A stretch of 64,000 nucleotides of DNA from CAVVJA01 sp963801715 (GCA_963801715.1 CAWDGB010000024.1:65115-129114); one strand, 5' to 3'. Positions 27,721-37,605 are shown, counted from the first letter of the stretch. Translations and numbers: made by a program. Notes: generated by a model from the sequence alone, not told the origin.

Positions 27721-28728
27721 TTATCGAACTGTGGCGAGGGCGTCGAGCAGGTTTCGTTCTTCCTCATCGGTGAGGCCGGCGCCGTGCGGGCCCGGTTGTG
27801 CACGTGACAGCTCCCAAATGAGCGTGTCGGCGAGGGTCTGCTGCGGTGGACGGGTCAGGAGTCCGGCGGCCCGGGCGCGGCTGGTGTCGAGTGCGCTCAC
27901 GCCGTACCAGTCAGAGTCGTCCAGCCACAGCGGCAGCGACGTCGGTCCACTCCAGTTCTGCACTCCGTGCTCGAGCAGCCACTCGGTCGACGCGCTCACC
28001 AGTGGGCCGGTATGCCCGGCGACAGTACGGGCGAGGGTGAGGTGGTCGGCTAACGGCATCCGGATACCGCCAGCGTTGAAGACACCGGTCCGACCTGCCA
28101 CGGCACAGGTGACAAGCCAGGCGGCAAGGTCGCGCACGTCGATGACCGCCGTCGGTAGTTCCGGCGCATCCGGTACGAGCACGGCGCGGCCGGGGTTCGA
28201 GGGCCGGGCGAACCGCCACGGCCAGTATCCCGAGCGGCCGGACCAGTCGCCCGGACCGCCGATCAATCCCGCTCGGGCGATCAGCGTGCGATCCGGGCCG
28301 AACGCTGCGGTCACCGCCTGCTCGCACGCGACCTTCGCCTGGCCGTACTGCTCCATAGATGCCATGACATCCGACGCGAGCGGCGGCAGCAGCGGCGCGT
28401 CCTCGTCCTGGTCGAGCTCGCGGTGGCTTGCGTACACATTGGCGCTGGAGACGAACAGGTAGCGCCCCACGATGGACTCGAGGATGGCGACGGCCCGGCG
28501 GACGTGCCCCGGCTGCCGGGCCACGTCGATCACCGCATCCCACCGCTCACCGGCGACGCCGTCATACGCGTCGGCCCGGTCCCGATCGGCGCGCACGAAC
28601 CGGGCCTCCCCCGGCACCTCGCCCGAATCTCCCCGCGCGAGGCACGTGACCTCGTGGCCCTGACCGACCGCGACTGCCGCGGTCGTCCGGCCGAGCCAGG
28701 CACTACCACCAAGGAGAAGAAGTCGCAT
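27721..28728 (-). CDS. NAD-dependent epimerase/dehydratase-like extended SDR
   Basis: The 335-residue protein MRLLLLGGSAWLGRTTAAVA has a Rossmann start with GGSAWLG in place of the usual GxxGxxG. It has YLFVSSANVYASHRELDQDE and the YGQAKVACEQAV stretch holding the catalytic Tyr and Lys, as in extended SDRs. Substrate unknown; close relatives in actinobacteria are annotated as reductases or isoflavone-reductase-like proteins. It is a single gene with a clean frame just outside the island's right end. Confidence 0.85.
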   Translation of the reverse strand: MRLLLLGGSAWLGRTTAAVAVGQGHEVTCLARGDSGEVPGEARFVRADRDRADAYDGVAGERWDAVIDVARQPGHVRRAVAILESIVGRYLFVSSANVYASHRELDQDEDAPLLPPLASDVMASMEQYGQAKVACEQAVTAAFGPDRTLIARAGLIGGPGDWSGRSGYWPWRFARPSNPGRAVLVPDAPELPTAVIDVRDLAAWLVTCAVAGRTGVFNAGGIRMPLADHLTLARTVAGHTGPLVSASTEWLLEHGVQNWSGPTSLPLWLDDSDWYGVSALDTSRARAAGLLTRPPQQTLADTLIWELSRAQPGPHGAGLTDEEERNLLDALATVR

Positions 28729-28866
28729 GACGGCAAGCTAAACGCTTGCTCGGATCGGATCCGGATACTTGCTGCAGGCGTAGTCGACAACGACGGGTCG
28801 GAGCCACCCACGCGGAGCGCCGCACCGCGGCGTTCCCGTCCGCGGATCCGCTATCGGGAAACGTCG

Positions 28867-29226
28867 TCACGGTGGCAGGTTCAGGGCGGCGGCTTCAAGC
28901 GTATTGATCGGCACCCAGCCTTCACGGCCACCGCCCGAGCGGCACCACAGCCAGCCGCTGGCGTTGTCTTCGGCGAGAACCTCCAGCAGTTCACCAACAT
29001 GCGTCGATAACTCGGTGGTGTCGTAGGACGTCGTCAGGACCGCGGTTCCCGACGACGCGGAGAGGAGTCGCGCCGGCACCCACCCGGATCCGTCTGCGAC
29101 GGTGACGAAGACGAACTCCGGCCATTCGGTATCCCGCTGGCCGACCTCGACCCGTTCGCCGATGGCCAGCTGCAGGGGCGGCCGTCCGGGGATCTGGTGG
29201 GCCACCTTCGCGACGACGGTCCTCAT
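28867..29226 (-). CDS. SH3-like domain protein
   Basis: The 119-residue product MRTVVAKVAHQIPGRPPLQL has two SH3-like stretches: LAIGERVEVGQRDTEWPEFV with GSGWVPARLLS, and VGELLEVLAEDNASGWLWCR with REGWVPINTLE. These are tandem bacterial SH3-type folds without a signal peptide. A longer in-frame start at 29787 would cross the antisense aminotransferase fragment and add non-conserved sequence, so I reject it. Function unknown. Confidence 0.75.
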   Translation of the reverse strand: MRTVVAKVAHQIPGRPPLQLAIGERVEVGQRDTEWPEFVFVTVADGSGWVPARLLSASSGTAVLTTSYDTTELSTHVGELLEVLAEDNASGWLWCRSGGGREGWVPINTLEAAALNLPP

Positions 29227-29352
29227 GATGCGATCATCGCGCCGACCGGTCAGCACCGACACCTCAGGGGCGCCGCGAGGTGTTTCATGAGGGGGACCCG
29301 ATAGCCGATCGCTCAACGCACTGCATCGCGACCGGGACACACCCATCACCCA

Positions 29353-29559
29353 CTCGTCCCGTTCAACGCCGCCGGCGCAGCCCCCGCGCCCATGGCCGAG
29401 TTCACGGCACACTGGAACAAGCAGGGCGTCTGGCCGTTCACCTACTTCAACCGGACCCAGGTCGTCCCGCCCTGCAACGCCACACCCGAGGAGGTCAAGG
29501 CCGGACTCGCGATCCTCGACGAGGCGCTCGAGGCCGCAGACCGCTACTACGAGGAGTGA
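29353..29559 (+). pseudogene. C-terminal tail of a class III PLP aminotransferase
   Basis: The last 68 codons survive: LVPFNAAGAAPAPMAEFTAH, then GVWPFTYFNRTQVVPPCNAT and a helical end LAILDEALEAADRYYEE. This matches the C-terminal domain of class III (omega-type) aminotransferases. The PLP lysine and everything upstream are missing. Its stop overlaps the next start as TGATG, so the two genes formed a coupled operon. Confidence 0.75.
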
Positions 29560-30287
29560 TGGTGGCAGCCCTACCGCACATGGCGTCCGCAGCGCACGGC
29601 TCGACCACACCCGCGGAACAGACCCCGCAACAAGGGTCAGGAGACGGTCACGTCCTGCGACGGGACACCGTCGGCCACGCATGGCTCGCGGCAGCCGAAT
29701 CGATCCTGTCCTTAGGCACCGCGAGCAGCTGGGACGGCGAACCCATGCTCGAAGTGCTCCAGCTGACACTCGTCGTCGACCATCCACAACCGACCGACCC
29801 GCTCATCGACCGATTCGCCAGCGCCGAACACCTGGCCTGGATGCACACGAACTTTCACGACCACACTCGCGTAGCCGAACTCGGCGACGCCGACAGCTAC
29901 GCCACCCGCCTCTACGACTACGCGCACAGCGGCAGGAACCAGCTCGCCTGGGTCGTCGACCGACTCCGCGACGACCCGCGCACCCGCAACGCCACCATCA
30001 CCACTTTCCAGCCGCTGACCGACACCCGCTACATCCCGTGCGTCAGCCTCCTCGACTTCTGGATCAACCACGGCGCGCTGCAGCTCGCGGCCTACGCACA
30101 CGGGATCGATTTCGGCACCAAGGGCTACGCCAACCTGATCGAGCTCGCGCAAATCCAGCACCGCGTCGCCGACGAGCTGGGCACGCCGGTCGGCGCACTG
30201 ACCTTCATCATCAAGTCGGCCCATATCTACAACACCGAGCTCGACGGAATGAGCGCAATCAACGGCGCACCGCAACTGAAGCCCTAG
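29559..30287 (+). CDS. Thymidylate synthase-fold protein of unknown substrate
   Basis: The 242-residue protein starts MVAALPHMASAAHGSTTPAE. WVVDRLRDDPRTRNATITTF, the possible catalytic cysteine in RYIPCVSLLDFW and KSAHIYNTELD correspond to the Arg, Cys and HIY(N) motifs of the thymidylate synthase/pyrimidine hydroxymethylase fold. The Cys context (PCVS rather than PCH) and a short length point away from true ThyA. Relatives include enzymes that hydroxymethylate CMP or dCMP. It is translationally coupled to an aminotransferase tail, so the pair may have belonged to a nucleoside-like metabolite pathway, which is inference. Confidence 0.7.
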   Translation: MVAALPHMASAAHGSTTPAEQTPQQGSGDGHVLRRDTVGHAWLAAAESILSLGTASSWDGEPMLEVLQLTLVVDHPQPTDPLIDRFASAEHLAWMHTNFHDHTRVAELGDADSYATRLYDYAHSGRNQLAWVVDRLRDDPRTRNATITTFQPLTDTRYIPCVSLLDFWINHGALQLAAYAHGIDFGTKGYANLIELAQIQHRVADELGTPVGALTFIIKSAHIYNTELDGMSAINGAPQLKP

Positions 30288-30640
30288 CCGTCGACATCCG
30301 GCAGCCACGCACCGCACCGCGTGACCGGGAGGCATCGTAACGTCGTCAGCGAGCGGGAGGTTTCAACCGCGACCGCGGCCCGGTTGCATTGCGTGAAGAT
30401 GGAGTCGTCGGGGGCAGTCCCCTCCGCGCGCAACACCGTCTGAATGAAACTGATGGGCGGATGCTTCGACTCGGTCGTAGCGTCCGTGGGGTGCGACTGG
30501 GCCAGTGGTGGGCCGGCGTCGCCACACACCGATGGACTCGCACGGTCCCAGTGCCCGGTCGCGTGCGCCTTTAGGTTGCGTTCGGTGCGGCAACCCACGC
30601 GGAGCCGGCATGTTACGCGACCGGTCGGCTGTCCCACGAA
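30288..30640. other. Intergenic, no gene supported
   Basis: Both strands carry short Arg-rich frames without recognisable content. Convergent space between the thymidylate synthase-like gene and the alcohol dehydrogenase-like gene. Confidence 0.35.
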
Positions 30641-31609
30641 TTAGATCGTGATTGCGATGCGGCCGGTGTTGCGTGCGCTTTCGAGGTAGCGGACGGCGTC
30701 AGCGGTCTCGGTCAGTGGGTAGGTCCGATCGAGGATGGGCGTGACCTGTCCGGCGTCGAGGAGAGGGTTTAGCTGAAGCAGATACCGAGCGTGTTCCTTG
30801 ACGACGAATGTGCCCAGCTTCTGCCGCACGAACGGCGAGAGCAGGGTGGCCCACAACTGCCGTTGAATGCCGCCGATCCACCGGTCACCCTCGCCGCCGA
30901 CGATGACCAGGCGGCCGCGGGACCTGAGGGCGTGGCGCAGCCGCGATACCGAGTTTCGTCCGAATACGTCGATGATGCAGTCGTAGCGCACGCGGCCGTC
31001 GGCGAAGTCGTCACGGGTGTGGTCGACGACATGGTCGGCGCCGAGCGAGCGGACCATCTCGACGTTGCGGGTGCTGCACACTGCGGTGACCTCGGCACCG
31101 GACACCTTGGCGAGCTGCACGGCGAATGAACCCACGGCGCCGGACGCGCCGACAACGAGCACCTGCTGCCCTGCTTCGACGCGGCCGCGGTCATGCACCG
31201 CCTGCCACGCAGCGAAGCCTCCGTAGGGCACGACGGCGGCCTGTTCGAACGTGAGGCTGTTCGGCTTCGAGGCCAGCTTGGCCTGCGACGCCCGGGCGTA
31301 CTCGGCGAACGCGCCCCGACAGGTTCCGTAAACCTCGTCATCGACGTGAAATCGGGTCACGTTCTTTCCGACCGCCTCGACCCGGCCGGCCAGGTTGGTG
31401 CCGGGAACCGGAATCTTCGGGGAGCGGAACCCAAATCCGAGGATCCGCATGAGGTACGGCTCGCCGGTCATGAAATGCCAGGCTCCGCGATCGACCCCGG
31501 CGGCGACGACGCGGACAAGCACATCCTCCCCGCCGATGCTGGGCGGTGCGATGTCGCGGACCTCCAGCACGTCGGCCGACCCGTAGGTGTCCTGCACGAT
31601 CGCCTTCAT
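30641..31609 (-). CDS. Zinc-free medium-chain dehydrogenase/reductase (quinone oxidoreductase type)
   Basis: The 322-residue protein starts at ATG 31607-31609 (MKAIVQDTYGSADVLEVRDI) after GAGG. It has the GroES-like N-domain (VPGTNLAGRVEAVGKNVTRF) and the NADPH-binding loop QVLVVGASGAVGSFAVQLAK. The catalytic zinc ligands of alcohol dehydrogenases are absent, so it belongs to the quinone oxidoreductase branch (NADPH-dependent reduction of quinones or enones). It is a single gene with a clean frame. Confidence 0.9.
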   Translation of the reverse strand: MKAIVQDTYGSADVLEVRDIAPPSIGGEDVLVRVVAAGVDRGAWHFMTGEPYLMRILGFGFRSPKIPVPGTNLAGRVEAVGKNVTRFHVDDEVYGTCRGAFAEYARASQAKLASKPNSLTFEQAAVVPYGGFAAWQAVHDRGRVEAGQQVLVVGASGAVGSFAVQLAKVSGAEVTAVCSTRNVEMVRSLGADHVVDHTRDDFADGRVRYDCIIDVFGRNSVSRLRHALRSRGRLVIVGGEGDRWIGGIQRQLWATLLSPFVRQKLGTFVVKEHARYLLQLNPLLDAGQVTPILDRTYPLTETADAVRYLESARNTGRIAITI

Positions 31610-31655
31610 GACCATCACCTCGCGCCATTTCATCGTGCATCGACCCCACGCGGCC

Positions 31656-31898
31656 GGTAGGCCCGTCACCGCTCACGCGCATGGCACTGCGGCGGTGGAG
31701 CAGGCGATCGCGGTCGGTGTCGACGGTATCGAACATTGCAGCTGTGTCAGCGACCGCAGCTCGGGCAGGTCAGCGACGAGACGTTGGCGGCCCTCCTGCG
31801 CAGCCAGATCACGGTTGTGCCCCACCATCGGCGTGGACTCGGGTCTGATGAAGGCGCCGCCGCCGGCGCTCAAGGCCATGATCGACTGGCGGGCGTGA
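31656..31898 (+). pseudogene. Amidohydrolase fragment
   Basis: PVTAHAHGTAAVEQAIAVGV and DGIEHCSCVS match the metal-binding HxH-type and downstream strand of imidazolonepropionase/prolidase-like amidohydrolases. In other frames VSDETLAALLRSQITVVP and IGVDSGLMKAPPPALKAMID follow. The N-terminal two thirds and the C-terminal third are missing, and at least two shifts occur within 240 bp. Confidence 0.6.
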
Positions 31899-31929
31899 CC
31901 GCGTAACAGCTGCTGCAAGACCGCGGGCG

Positions 31930-32649
31930 TCATCGGGTGCTGTCTGCTGGCCGATGGAACTCCGCCCGCCAGCCCTTCTCGCCGGGTCGGCCGGGTGCGG
32001 GGAGCAGTTCGACGCGCACAGGCATCAGGCCGTCGGTAGCGAAGGCGTCGATCTCGTTCTGCCGTAGCGGCCAGGGCGGAACCGGGCTGACCGGCACGTC
32101 GGGGTCGTGAGCGGCGGCGAGGACGAGCAGGGTGCCCTCGGTGGCAACCAGGCCGGCGATGTTCTCGATGGCCTGGCGTCTCGGTGGGTCCGGGAGGGCC
32201 TGCACGGTGATGATCTCGACCACCAGAGCAAAGGCGCGCCCCCAGGCCGCCGGCAGGGCGAGCAGGTCGGCCACCTGGTAGTGGACCATGGTGTGCGGGA
32301 AGCGCTGCCCGGCGAGTCGGATCGCGGTGGCGGAGACGTCGAACCCGGTGGTGTCGAACCCGAGCCGGGCGGTGTATTCGGCATCGGCGCCAAGCCCGCA
32401 ACCGACCACCACCGCGCGGCGTCCCTCACCGCGGACGGCGCGGCGCTGCGCCCAGTCCACGAAAAGCGGGTGCGCGTCACGCCTGCTCCATGGCATCGGC
32501 ACGCGACCAATGGCCCCAGCGGCATACAGCTGGTCGAACCAGCCGGTGGCATCTCCCGCGGCCAGGGCCCGCGAGGCAAGCCGTTCCGCTTCCTCCTCCC
32601 AGTTGATCGACTCACCCGGGCCGCCCGGACCTGACCCCGTCATGCCCAC
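31930..32649 (-). CDS. Class I SAM-dependent methyltransferase (thiopurine/thiol type)
   Basis: The 239-residue protein contains VVVGCGLGADAEYTARLGFD (SAM-binding motif I), TTGFDVSATAIRLAGQRFP and YQVADLLALPAAWGRAFALV. The arrangement, with a motif for a short N-terminal helical cap (WFDQLYAAGAIGRVPMPW), resembles thiopurine S-methyltransferase-like enzymes that methylate small thiols, selenite or tellurite. Substrate unproven. A GTG two codons upstream of ATG is the alternative start. Confidence 0.8.
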   Translation of the reverse strand: MGMTGSGPGGPGESINWEEEAERLASRALAAGDATGWFDQLYAAGAIGRVPMPWSRRDAHPLFVDWAQRRAVRGEGRRAVVVGCGLGADAEYTARLGFDTTGFDVSATAIRLAGQRFPHTMVHYQVADLLALPAAWGRAFALVVEIITVQALPDPPRRQAIENIAGLVATEGTLLVLAAAHDPDVPVSPVPPWPLRQNEIDAFATDGLMPVRVELLPAPGRPGEKGWRAEFHRPADSTR

Positions 32650-33081
32650 GCCGCCACAACACGCAACGCGCCGGCGGCTAGCTCAACGGCCGGCATCCAG
32701 CGCATGGAGCGAAACATCACCGCGGTTGTCATGCCCGGGAGGCTACGGCCAACCACCAACGCAGGCTGCCTCCCAAGTGGGCTTGGGCGATGGCACGACC
32801 TCAAGCCTTGCTCCGCAAGCGAAACAGACACTTCAAGATCATTTATGTGCTCGAGTTGAAGGGCCCTATTTCGGACGACGTAGGCAACTGAGCAGCTCCA
32901 AGCCCGCCGCCGACCCGCAGCCTGCGCCGCGCTCGCGGCTCGCCCATCCGCCCGCCGCACGGCAGCCCATTGTGATCAAGGCAGCAAGGCAGCGGTATAC
33001 GCAGACCGATGAGTTATCGAGCCAGGGCCCGTCGTACCTAGAGACCGCTCCATCACCGCACATGAAATGGAGGGCCCGACG
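32650..33081. other. Divergent intergenic region, no gene supported
   Basis: 432 bp between the divergent methyltransferase and RibD/VOC genes; no supported frame. Promoters of both are expected here. Confidence 0.35.
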
Positions 33082-34113
33082 ATGGGCGTCGTGGAAGTGG
33101 GCATCTCGATGTCGGTCGACGGCTTCATTGCCGGACCGAACGAGCAGGGGGCTCGGTTGGGTGAAGGAGGCGACTTACTCCACGCCTGGATTTGGCGGGA
33201 CCCAGACGGACCGCGGCTGCTTGACGACGCGCTGTTCGCCAGCGCGGGGGCCGTCATCACCAGCCGCAAGGTCTACGACGGAACGGATGGATGGGGTGAG
33301 GACGGTTTCTACGAGATGCCGGTGTTCGTGCTCACGCATCGCCCGCACGACGTGGTGGTGAAGGGACGCACGGTCTTCACCTTCGTCACGGACGGGATCG
33401 AGCAGGCTGTCGCCCTGGCCCGGGCCGCAGCCGATGAGAAGAAGGTCCACATCATGGGCGGTGCCAGCGTGATCCAGCAGGCACTCGAAGCCGGACTGGT
33501 CGACAGCGTCCACGTCCACGTGGCCCCAATCCTTCTCGGTGCAGGTACCCGATTGTTCGACAACCTCACCCACCGGATCGAGCTGGAACCCACCGAGGTG
33601 GTGGAATCGCAGTTCGCTACCCACCTGAGATTTCAGGTCATCCACACACACCGCCCAGCCCGAGCGCCAGCCGGCGAGGGGCCCGCTCAGTCGCGCCTTG
33701 CTGGCAGCGGCCTTCGGGACGGTCGCGTCGCTACCCGATTGCCGGCCCAGGACCTCGACCGGGCTCGGAGGTTCTACGCCGAGAAGCTCGGCCTCGAACC
33801 CGACGAGGAGCGGCCTGGTGGCCTTCGCTACCAGTGCCGTGAGGGATGGTTTGCGCTGTTCGAGTCGTCAGGGCGACCCTCTGGGGAGCACACACAGATC
33901 GCATTCGAAGTCGAGGACCTCGAACAAACAATGCGTGAACTGCGCGCCCGCGGCGTGGTGTTCGAAGAGTACGACTCGCCAGGACTTCAGACCTCCGAGG
34001 GCATCGCCTCGGTCGAAGGAAACTATCCGTCGGCTCGAGCGATCGGCGAACGCGCGGCATGGTTTCGCGACAGTGAAGGAAACCTCCTCGCAGTCGGCCA
34101 GCCGATTCGTTGA
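33082..34113 (+). CDS. RibD-C/DHFR-like reductase fused to a VOC (glyoxalase-like) domain
   Basis: The start is ATG 33082 (MGVVEVGISMSVDGFIAGPN) behind GGAGGG. Residues 1-195 are a RibD_C/DHFR-like reductase (VITSRKVYDGTDGWGEDGFY, VHIMGGASVIQQALEAGLVD, VHVAPILLGAGTRLFDNL). After a Pro/Ala/Arg-rich linker, residues 220-343 are a VOC domain (LPAQDLDRARRFYAEKLGLE, SGEHTQIAFEVEDLEQTMRE, WFRDSEGNLLAVGQP). The two domains are usually separate genes; the linker has no stop, so it is either a natural fusion or two genes joined by a small indel near 33660-33720. Substrate unknown. Confidence 0.78.
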   Translation: MGVVEVGISMSVDGFIAGPNEQGARLGEGGDLLHAWIWRDPDGPRLLDDALFASAGAVITSRKVYDGTDGWGEDGFYEMPVFVLTHRPHDVVVKGRTVFTFVTDGIEQAVALARAAADEKKVHIMGGASVIQQALEAGLVDSVHVHVAPILLGAGTRLFDNLTHRIELEPTEVVESQFATHLRFQVIHTHRPARAPAGEGPAQSRLAGSGLRDGRVATRLPAQDLDRARRFYAEKLGLEPDEERPGGLRYQCREGWFALFESSGRPSGEHTQIAFEVEDLEQTMRELRARGVVFEEYDSPGLQTSEGIASVEGNYPSARAIGERAAWFRDSEGNLLAVGQPIR

Positions 34114-34506
34114 CGGACCAGTCGCCAATCCTCGGCGGATGACGGTCAATGACGGCGCCTTTGCTTGGACCACACCCCGCTAACGATCGCGACGACCGCG
34201 AAGCGTCGCTCCACAACATCCTCAGGATCGTGGTCGCCGGCTGGTTCGCGGCGCTCCCGGGCCGGCCGTCCGACGCCCGGCCTCGGCCCTGCCGGCTGAC
34301 CAGGCGGCGGTCGCGATTCGCGAGCAGACCGGCGGCACAGGGTCGATGGGCTGTACGGCGCGACCAGGGAGCTGGGGGGCACCGTGTTGACGGAATGCGC
34401 CGGTTCGGCAACGTGCGAGCCGATCCTCAGTTCGGTATCGCTTGAGATGTGAGCAATGCGCGCGCCTTGGGTAAGTAAGACAAGGTCCGCGCTCGATAGA
34501 GAAGAG
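34114..34506. other. Intergenic, no gene supported
   Basis: No supported reading frame; 390 bp between the VOC fusion and a small membrane protein. Confidence 0.35.
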
Positions 34507-34752
34507 ATGATCAAAATGGCAGCGCTTGGTGGCCTGCTGCTCATGATCGTGGTGGTTGCCACCATCGTCTTCCTCGCCGGGCTCGCGTGGCTAGCGCGGC
34601 ACGACGTACGCGAAGACGAGAGCCCACCACAAGAGATCGTCAGCCCAAACCTACCCAATCAGCGCTTTTGGCAGCGCCAGGCGACATCGGCGAGGTACTT
34701 GCGGAGCGAATACGACCAGCCGAGAGCGCCCAGCCAACATGCTCGTGTCTGA
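34507..34752 (+). CDS. Small single-pass membrane protein
   Basis: The 81-residue product starts MIKMAALGGLLLMIVVVATI and has one hydrophobic helix of about 25 residues followed by a charged cytoplasmic tail (ARHDVREDESPPQE). No family recognised. GAGAAGAG upstream is a modest ribosome site. It may be an orphan; the frame is short, so confidence is limited. Confidence 0.42.
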   Translation: MIKMAALGGLLLMIVVVATIVFLAGLAWLARHDVREDESPPQEIVSPNLPNQRFWQRQATSARYLRSEYDQPRAPSQHARV

Positions 34753-35099
34753 CTGGCAGGCCAGCCCAAGTCTGAACACGCCGGACCTTCTGCGCGGCAC
34801 CTATGGCATGGGCAAGATGTCGGGCGCGACCCCGGCTCGCGGGCGCGGGGCCGGTCACGGGGGGGCCGACCGTCACTGCTGACCGGTCGTCAAGTCGCGG
34901 GTCCGTCGTGTCCCCGACCGTCGACCCATCCGCGGCCGAACGCGAGCGCCGGGCCCGGGTAGCTGTGCAGCGCAACGATGGCATCGCACCGCCGGGTGGG
35001 GAATGCCGGCGCCGTCGTTGCGGGTTGCGGCCTCATGCGGGTGACGCCTGTCTATGTCTACGGGCCACAGGGTGGACAACACGTTGACGGACGAGTCGG
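34753..35099. other. Intergenic, no gene supported
   Basis: Very GC-rich with short Arg/Gly-rich frames on both strands; nothing recognisable. Confidence 0.35.
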
Positions 35100-35741
35100 T
35101 TGGTGGTTGTGAGGTCGGCCGATCGATCAGCGAATCGCTGGACGCGCCTGCCGCAGCTGATCATCTCATGCGTCGTGCTTGGCGTCGGCGTTGCACTTTT
35201 GCTGCTCGCGGCGCTCGGCTCGGACGGGTACTCCACGTTCGTCAACGGGCTGTCGCTCGCCCTCGATGTTCCATTTGTCGCGGTGAACTGCGCCCTCGGA
35301 ATCGTGCTGGTGGCGCTGGCGTGGTGGCGCGGACTGGTGCCCGGTCTGGGCACGGTCGTTCAGCCGGTGGTCGTCGGCGCAACTGTGTCCGCGGTGCTGA
35401 GCATGGTCTCCGCTCCGCAGGCTCTGGTGTCGCGCGTCGTCGCATTGGCCGCCGCTTTCGTCATCCTCTCGGCCGGTGTCGCTGGATACCTCGGCAGCGG
35501 AACGGGGGCTGGCCCAACGGAGGCCGCGGCGTTGGCGTTCGACCCGCCAATACCCTTTCGCTGGAGCTACACCATCGTGCAGGGCACCGGTGCGCTCAGT
35601 GGTTGGTTGCTCGGCGCTGCGATCGGTCCTGGGACGCTCCTCGTCATCGCCGTGCTCGGGCCGGCCGTCGATCTGATGACCCGCAGGATGCCTGCGCTCG
35701 GCGCGCTACCCGTCCGCCGCGCCGAAACGCAGGAGTGTTGA
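35100..35741 (+). CDS. YczE/YitT-like integral membrane protein
   Basis: The product of about 213 residues has five hydrophobic segments, beginning LPQLIISCVVLGVGVALLLL. LGSDGYSTFVNGLSL is the family hallmark (the usual form has a GxxPWxxxxxG loop), and SGWLLGAAIGPGTLLVIAVL lies near the C-terminus. The role of YczE-type proteins is poorly known; a transporter-like function is proposed. The start is TTG 35100 or GTG 35103/35109. Confidence 0.8.
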   Translation: MVVVRSADRSANRWTRLPQLIISCVVLGVGVALLLLAALGSDGYSTFVNGLSLALDVPFVAVNCALGIVLVALAWWRGLVPGLGTVVQPVVVGATVSAVLSMVSAPQALVSRVVALAAAFVILSAGVAGYLGSGTGAGPTEAAALAFDPPIPFRWSYTIVQGTGALSGWLLGAAIGPGTLLVIAVLGPAVDLMTRRMPALGALPVRRAETQEC

Positions 35742-35867
35742 CGTCCTGGCGAGTATCAGCAACCCGAACCGCGCTGTGGGTGGCTCGCGGGACCCTTGCG
35801 CTGTGCTTCGGGGCGCAGATTCAACATGCTGCATCGGTCGGCGGGCTGTCCGGATAACTTTGGCCCC

Positions 35868-37605
35868 ATGCCTTGGCCGGTGTGGTCGCTGACGAGCGTG
35901 CTGGATGACCGGCCCGCGGTTCGGGTCAACCAGCTGGGCTATCTGCCCGGATCGGCCGATGACGGCGACGGTCGTCGACAGCGCCGAGCAGCCGATGATC
36001 TTTGCGGCTGCGTAACGCGAGCGGCGCTGTCGTTTTCGAGGGGCGGTCGGATCCGTGGCCGGTGCGGCCGGAAGACACGTCGGGCCAGTCGCTACATGTC
36101 CTCGACTTCTCGGCCACGCCAAATCGCGGCGAAGGCTTCCGGCTCGAGGTCGGCCCGCACGCGAGCCACCCGTTCCGGATCGGCAATGTGCCTTACGGGC
36201 AGCTGGGGCTCGACGCCTTGCGGGTGCTGACACTGTTGCGATCCGGAGCGGCGGTGTCGGACGACGTGGCCGGCGGCTACGCCCGCCCGGCCGGGCATGT
36301 CGGGTTGTTCCCGAACCGCGGCGACACGGAGGTGCCGGGCTGGGCGGGCCCGGACGCTGAACGGCTGTACCCCGGATGGCGCTGCGAGGGCCACTTCGAT
36401 GTCTCCGGCGGCTGGTACGACGCCGGCGATTACGGCAAGTACGTGACCAGCGGCGGCATCGCGCTGTGGCAGCTGCTCGGCACCATCGATCTGCTGACCG
36501 CGCTCGACGCCGACGCCCCCGCGCTGCACGCGGCGCTGCGGGAGGAGTGTCGGTGGCAGCTGGACTGGATGCTGCGGATGCAGGTGCCGGCGCCCGATCC
36601 GCTGGCCGGGATGGCGTTTCACCGGGTGCATGGAACGGAGTGGTCGCCGCTGCCGGGCTGGCCGCACGAGGACCCGACGAGGCGCGTCCTGCACAGGCCC
36701 TCGACCAGCGCCAGCCTGCACCTGGCGGCGACCGCGGCGCAGGGGGCGCGACTGTTCCGGGCCGTGGACGGCCCCTACGCCGACCGACTGCTGGCCGCGG
36801 CCCGACGCGCGCACATCGCGGCCCACCGGCATCCCGGCTTGCTCGCGCCCGATGACCATGCCCGGTTCGGCGGTGGCCCGTACGCAGACGCGGAGCCCGG
36901 CGACGACTTCTACTGGGCGGCGGCCGAGCTGTGGCTCGCCACCGGAGACGCCGGCTACCGCGAGCAAATGCTGCGTTCCGCCTGGCACAGCGCGGACCCG
37001 GTCGACCTCGGCGGCTTTGATTTCGACCGCGTCGCCATTCCCGCGCACGTCGACCTGGCCCTGCTCGGCCGTTCTCTGCCCGGCCACGAGCAGGTGGCTG
37101 CCAACGTCGTGGACCATGGCGGTCAGGCTGCTCGACCTGGCAGCACCGGCAGCCGTGGGGACAGCCCTATGCTCCGGTCGACGGTTGGGACTGGGGGTCC
37201 AACGGCCGCCTGCTCAACAACCTGGTGGTGCTGGTGGCGGCGGACCTGCTCACCGGGGACCGCCGATTCTCCGACGCTGTGAGCACCGGCGTGGACTATC
37301 TGTTCGGCCGCAACGCGCTCGGACAGAGCTACGTCACCGGTTACGGTGTCGACGACACCCGGCACCAGCGGACCCGCCAGTTCGGCCATGACCTCGACCC
37401 GGCGTTTCCGCCGCCGCCGCCGGGGGCGTTGGCCGGCGGGGCTAACTCCAAGCCGCACCCAGACTTCCCCTATGACCCGCGGCTGATCGGGTTGCCGCTA
37501 CCAGTGCTGCTATCTCGACGAGCCGACGTCGGAGGTCACCAACGACATCTGCGTGCGCTGGAACGCGCCGCTGGTCTACGTCGCGACCTACCTCGACCGC
37601 CGACC
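35868..37605 (+). pseudogene. GH9 endoglucanase, several frameshifts as read
   Basis: The N-terminal Ig-like domain typical of this family begins PAVRVNQLGYLPG near 35915. The long clean frame 36002-37120 holds the catalytic (alpha/alpha)6 barrel with GGWYDAGDYGKYVTSGGIAL, whose Asp pair includes the catalytic base. The C-terminal block continues in other frames: LFGRNALGQSYVTGYG, then TSEVTNDICVRWNAPLVY, containing the catalytic Glu. Breaks occur near 35950, 36010, 37115, 37150 and 37500. There is no signal peptide, so the enzyme may be intracellular or the start may be wrong. It acts on beta-1,4-glucans. The frame runs directly into a GH5 domain. Confidence 0.82.

Noticed and set aside
29227..29787. 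In-frame N-terminal extension of the SH3-like protein
   Set aside because: It runs antisense through the aminotransferase tail and thymidylate synthase-like gene and is not conserved-looking.
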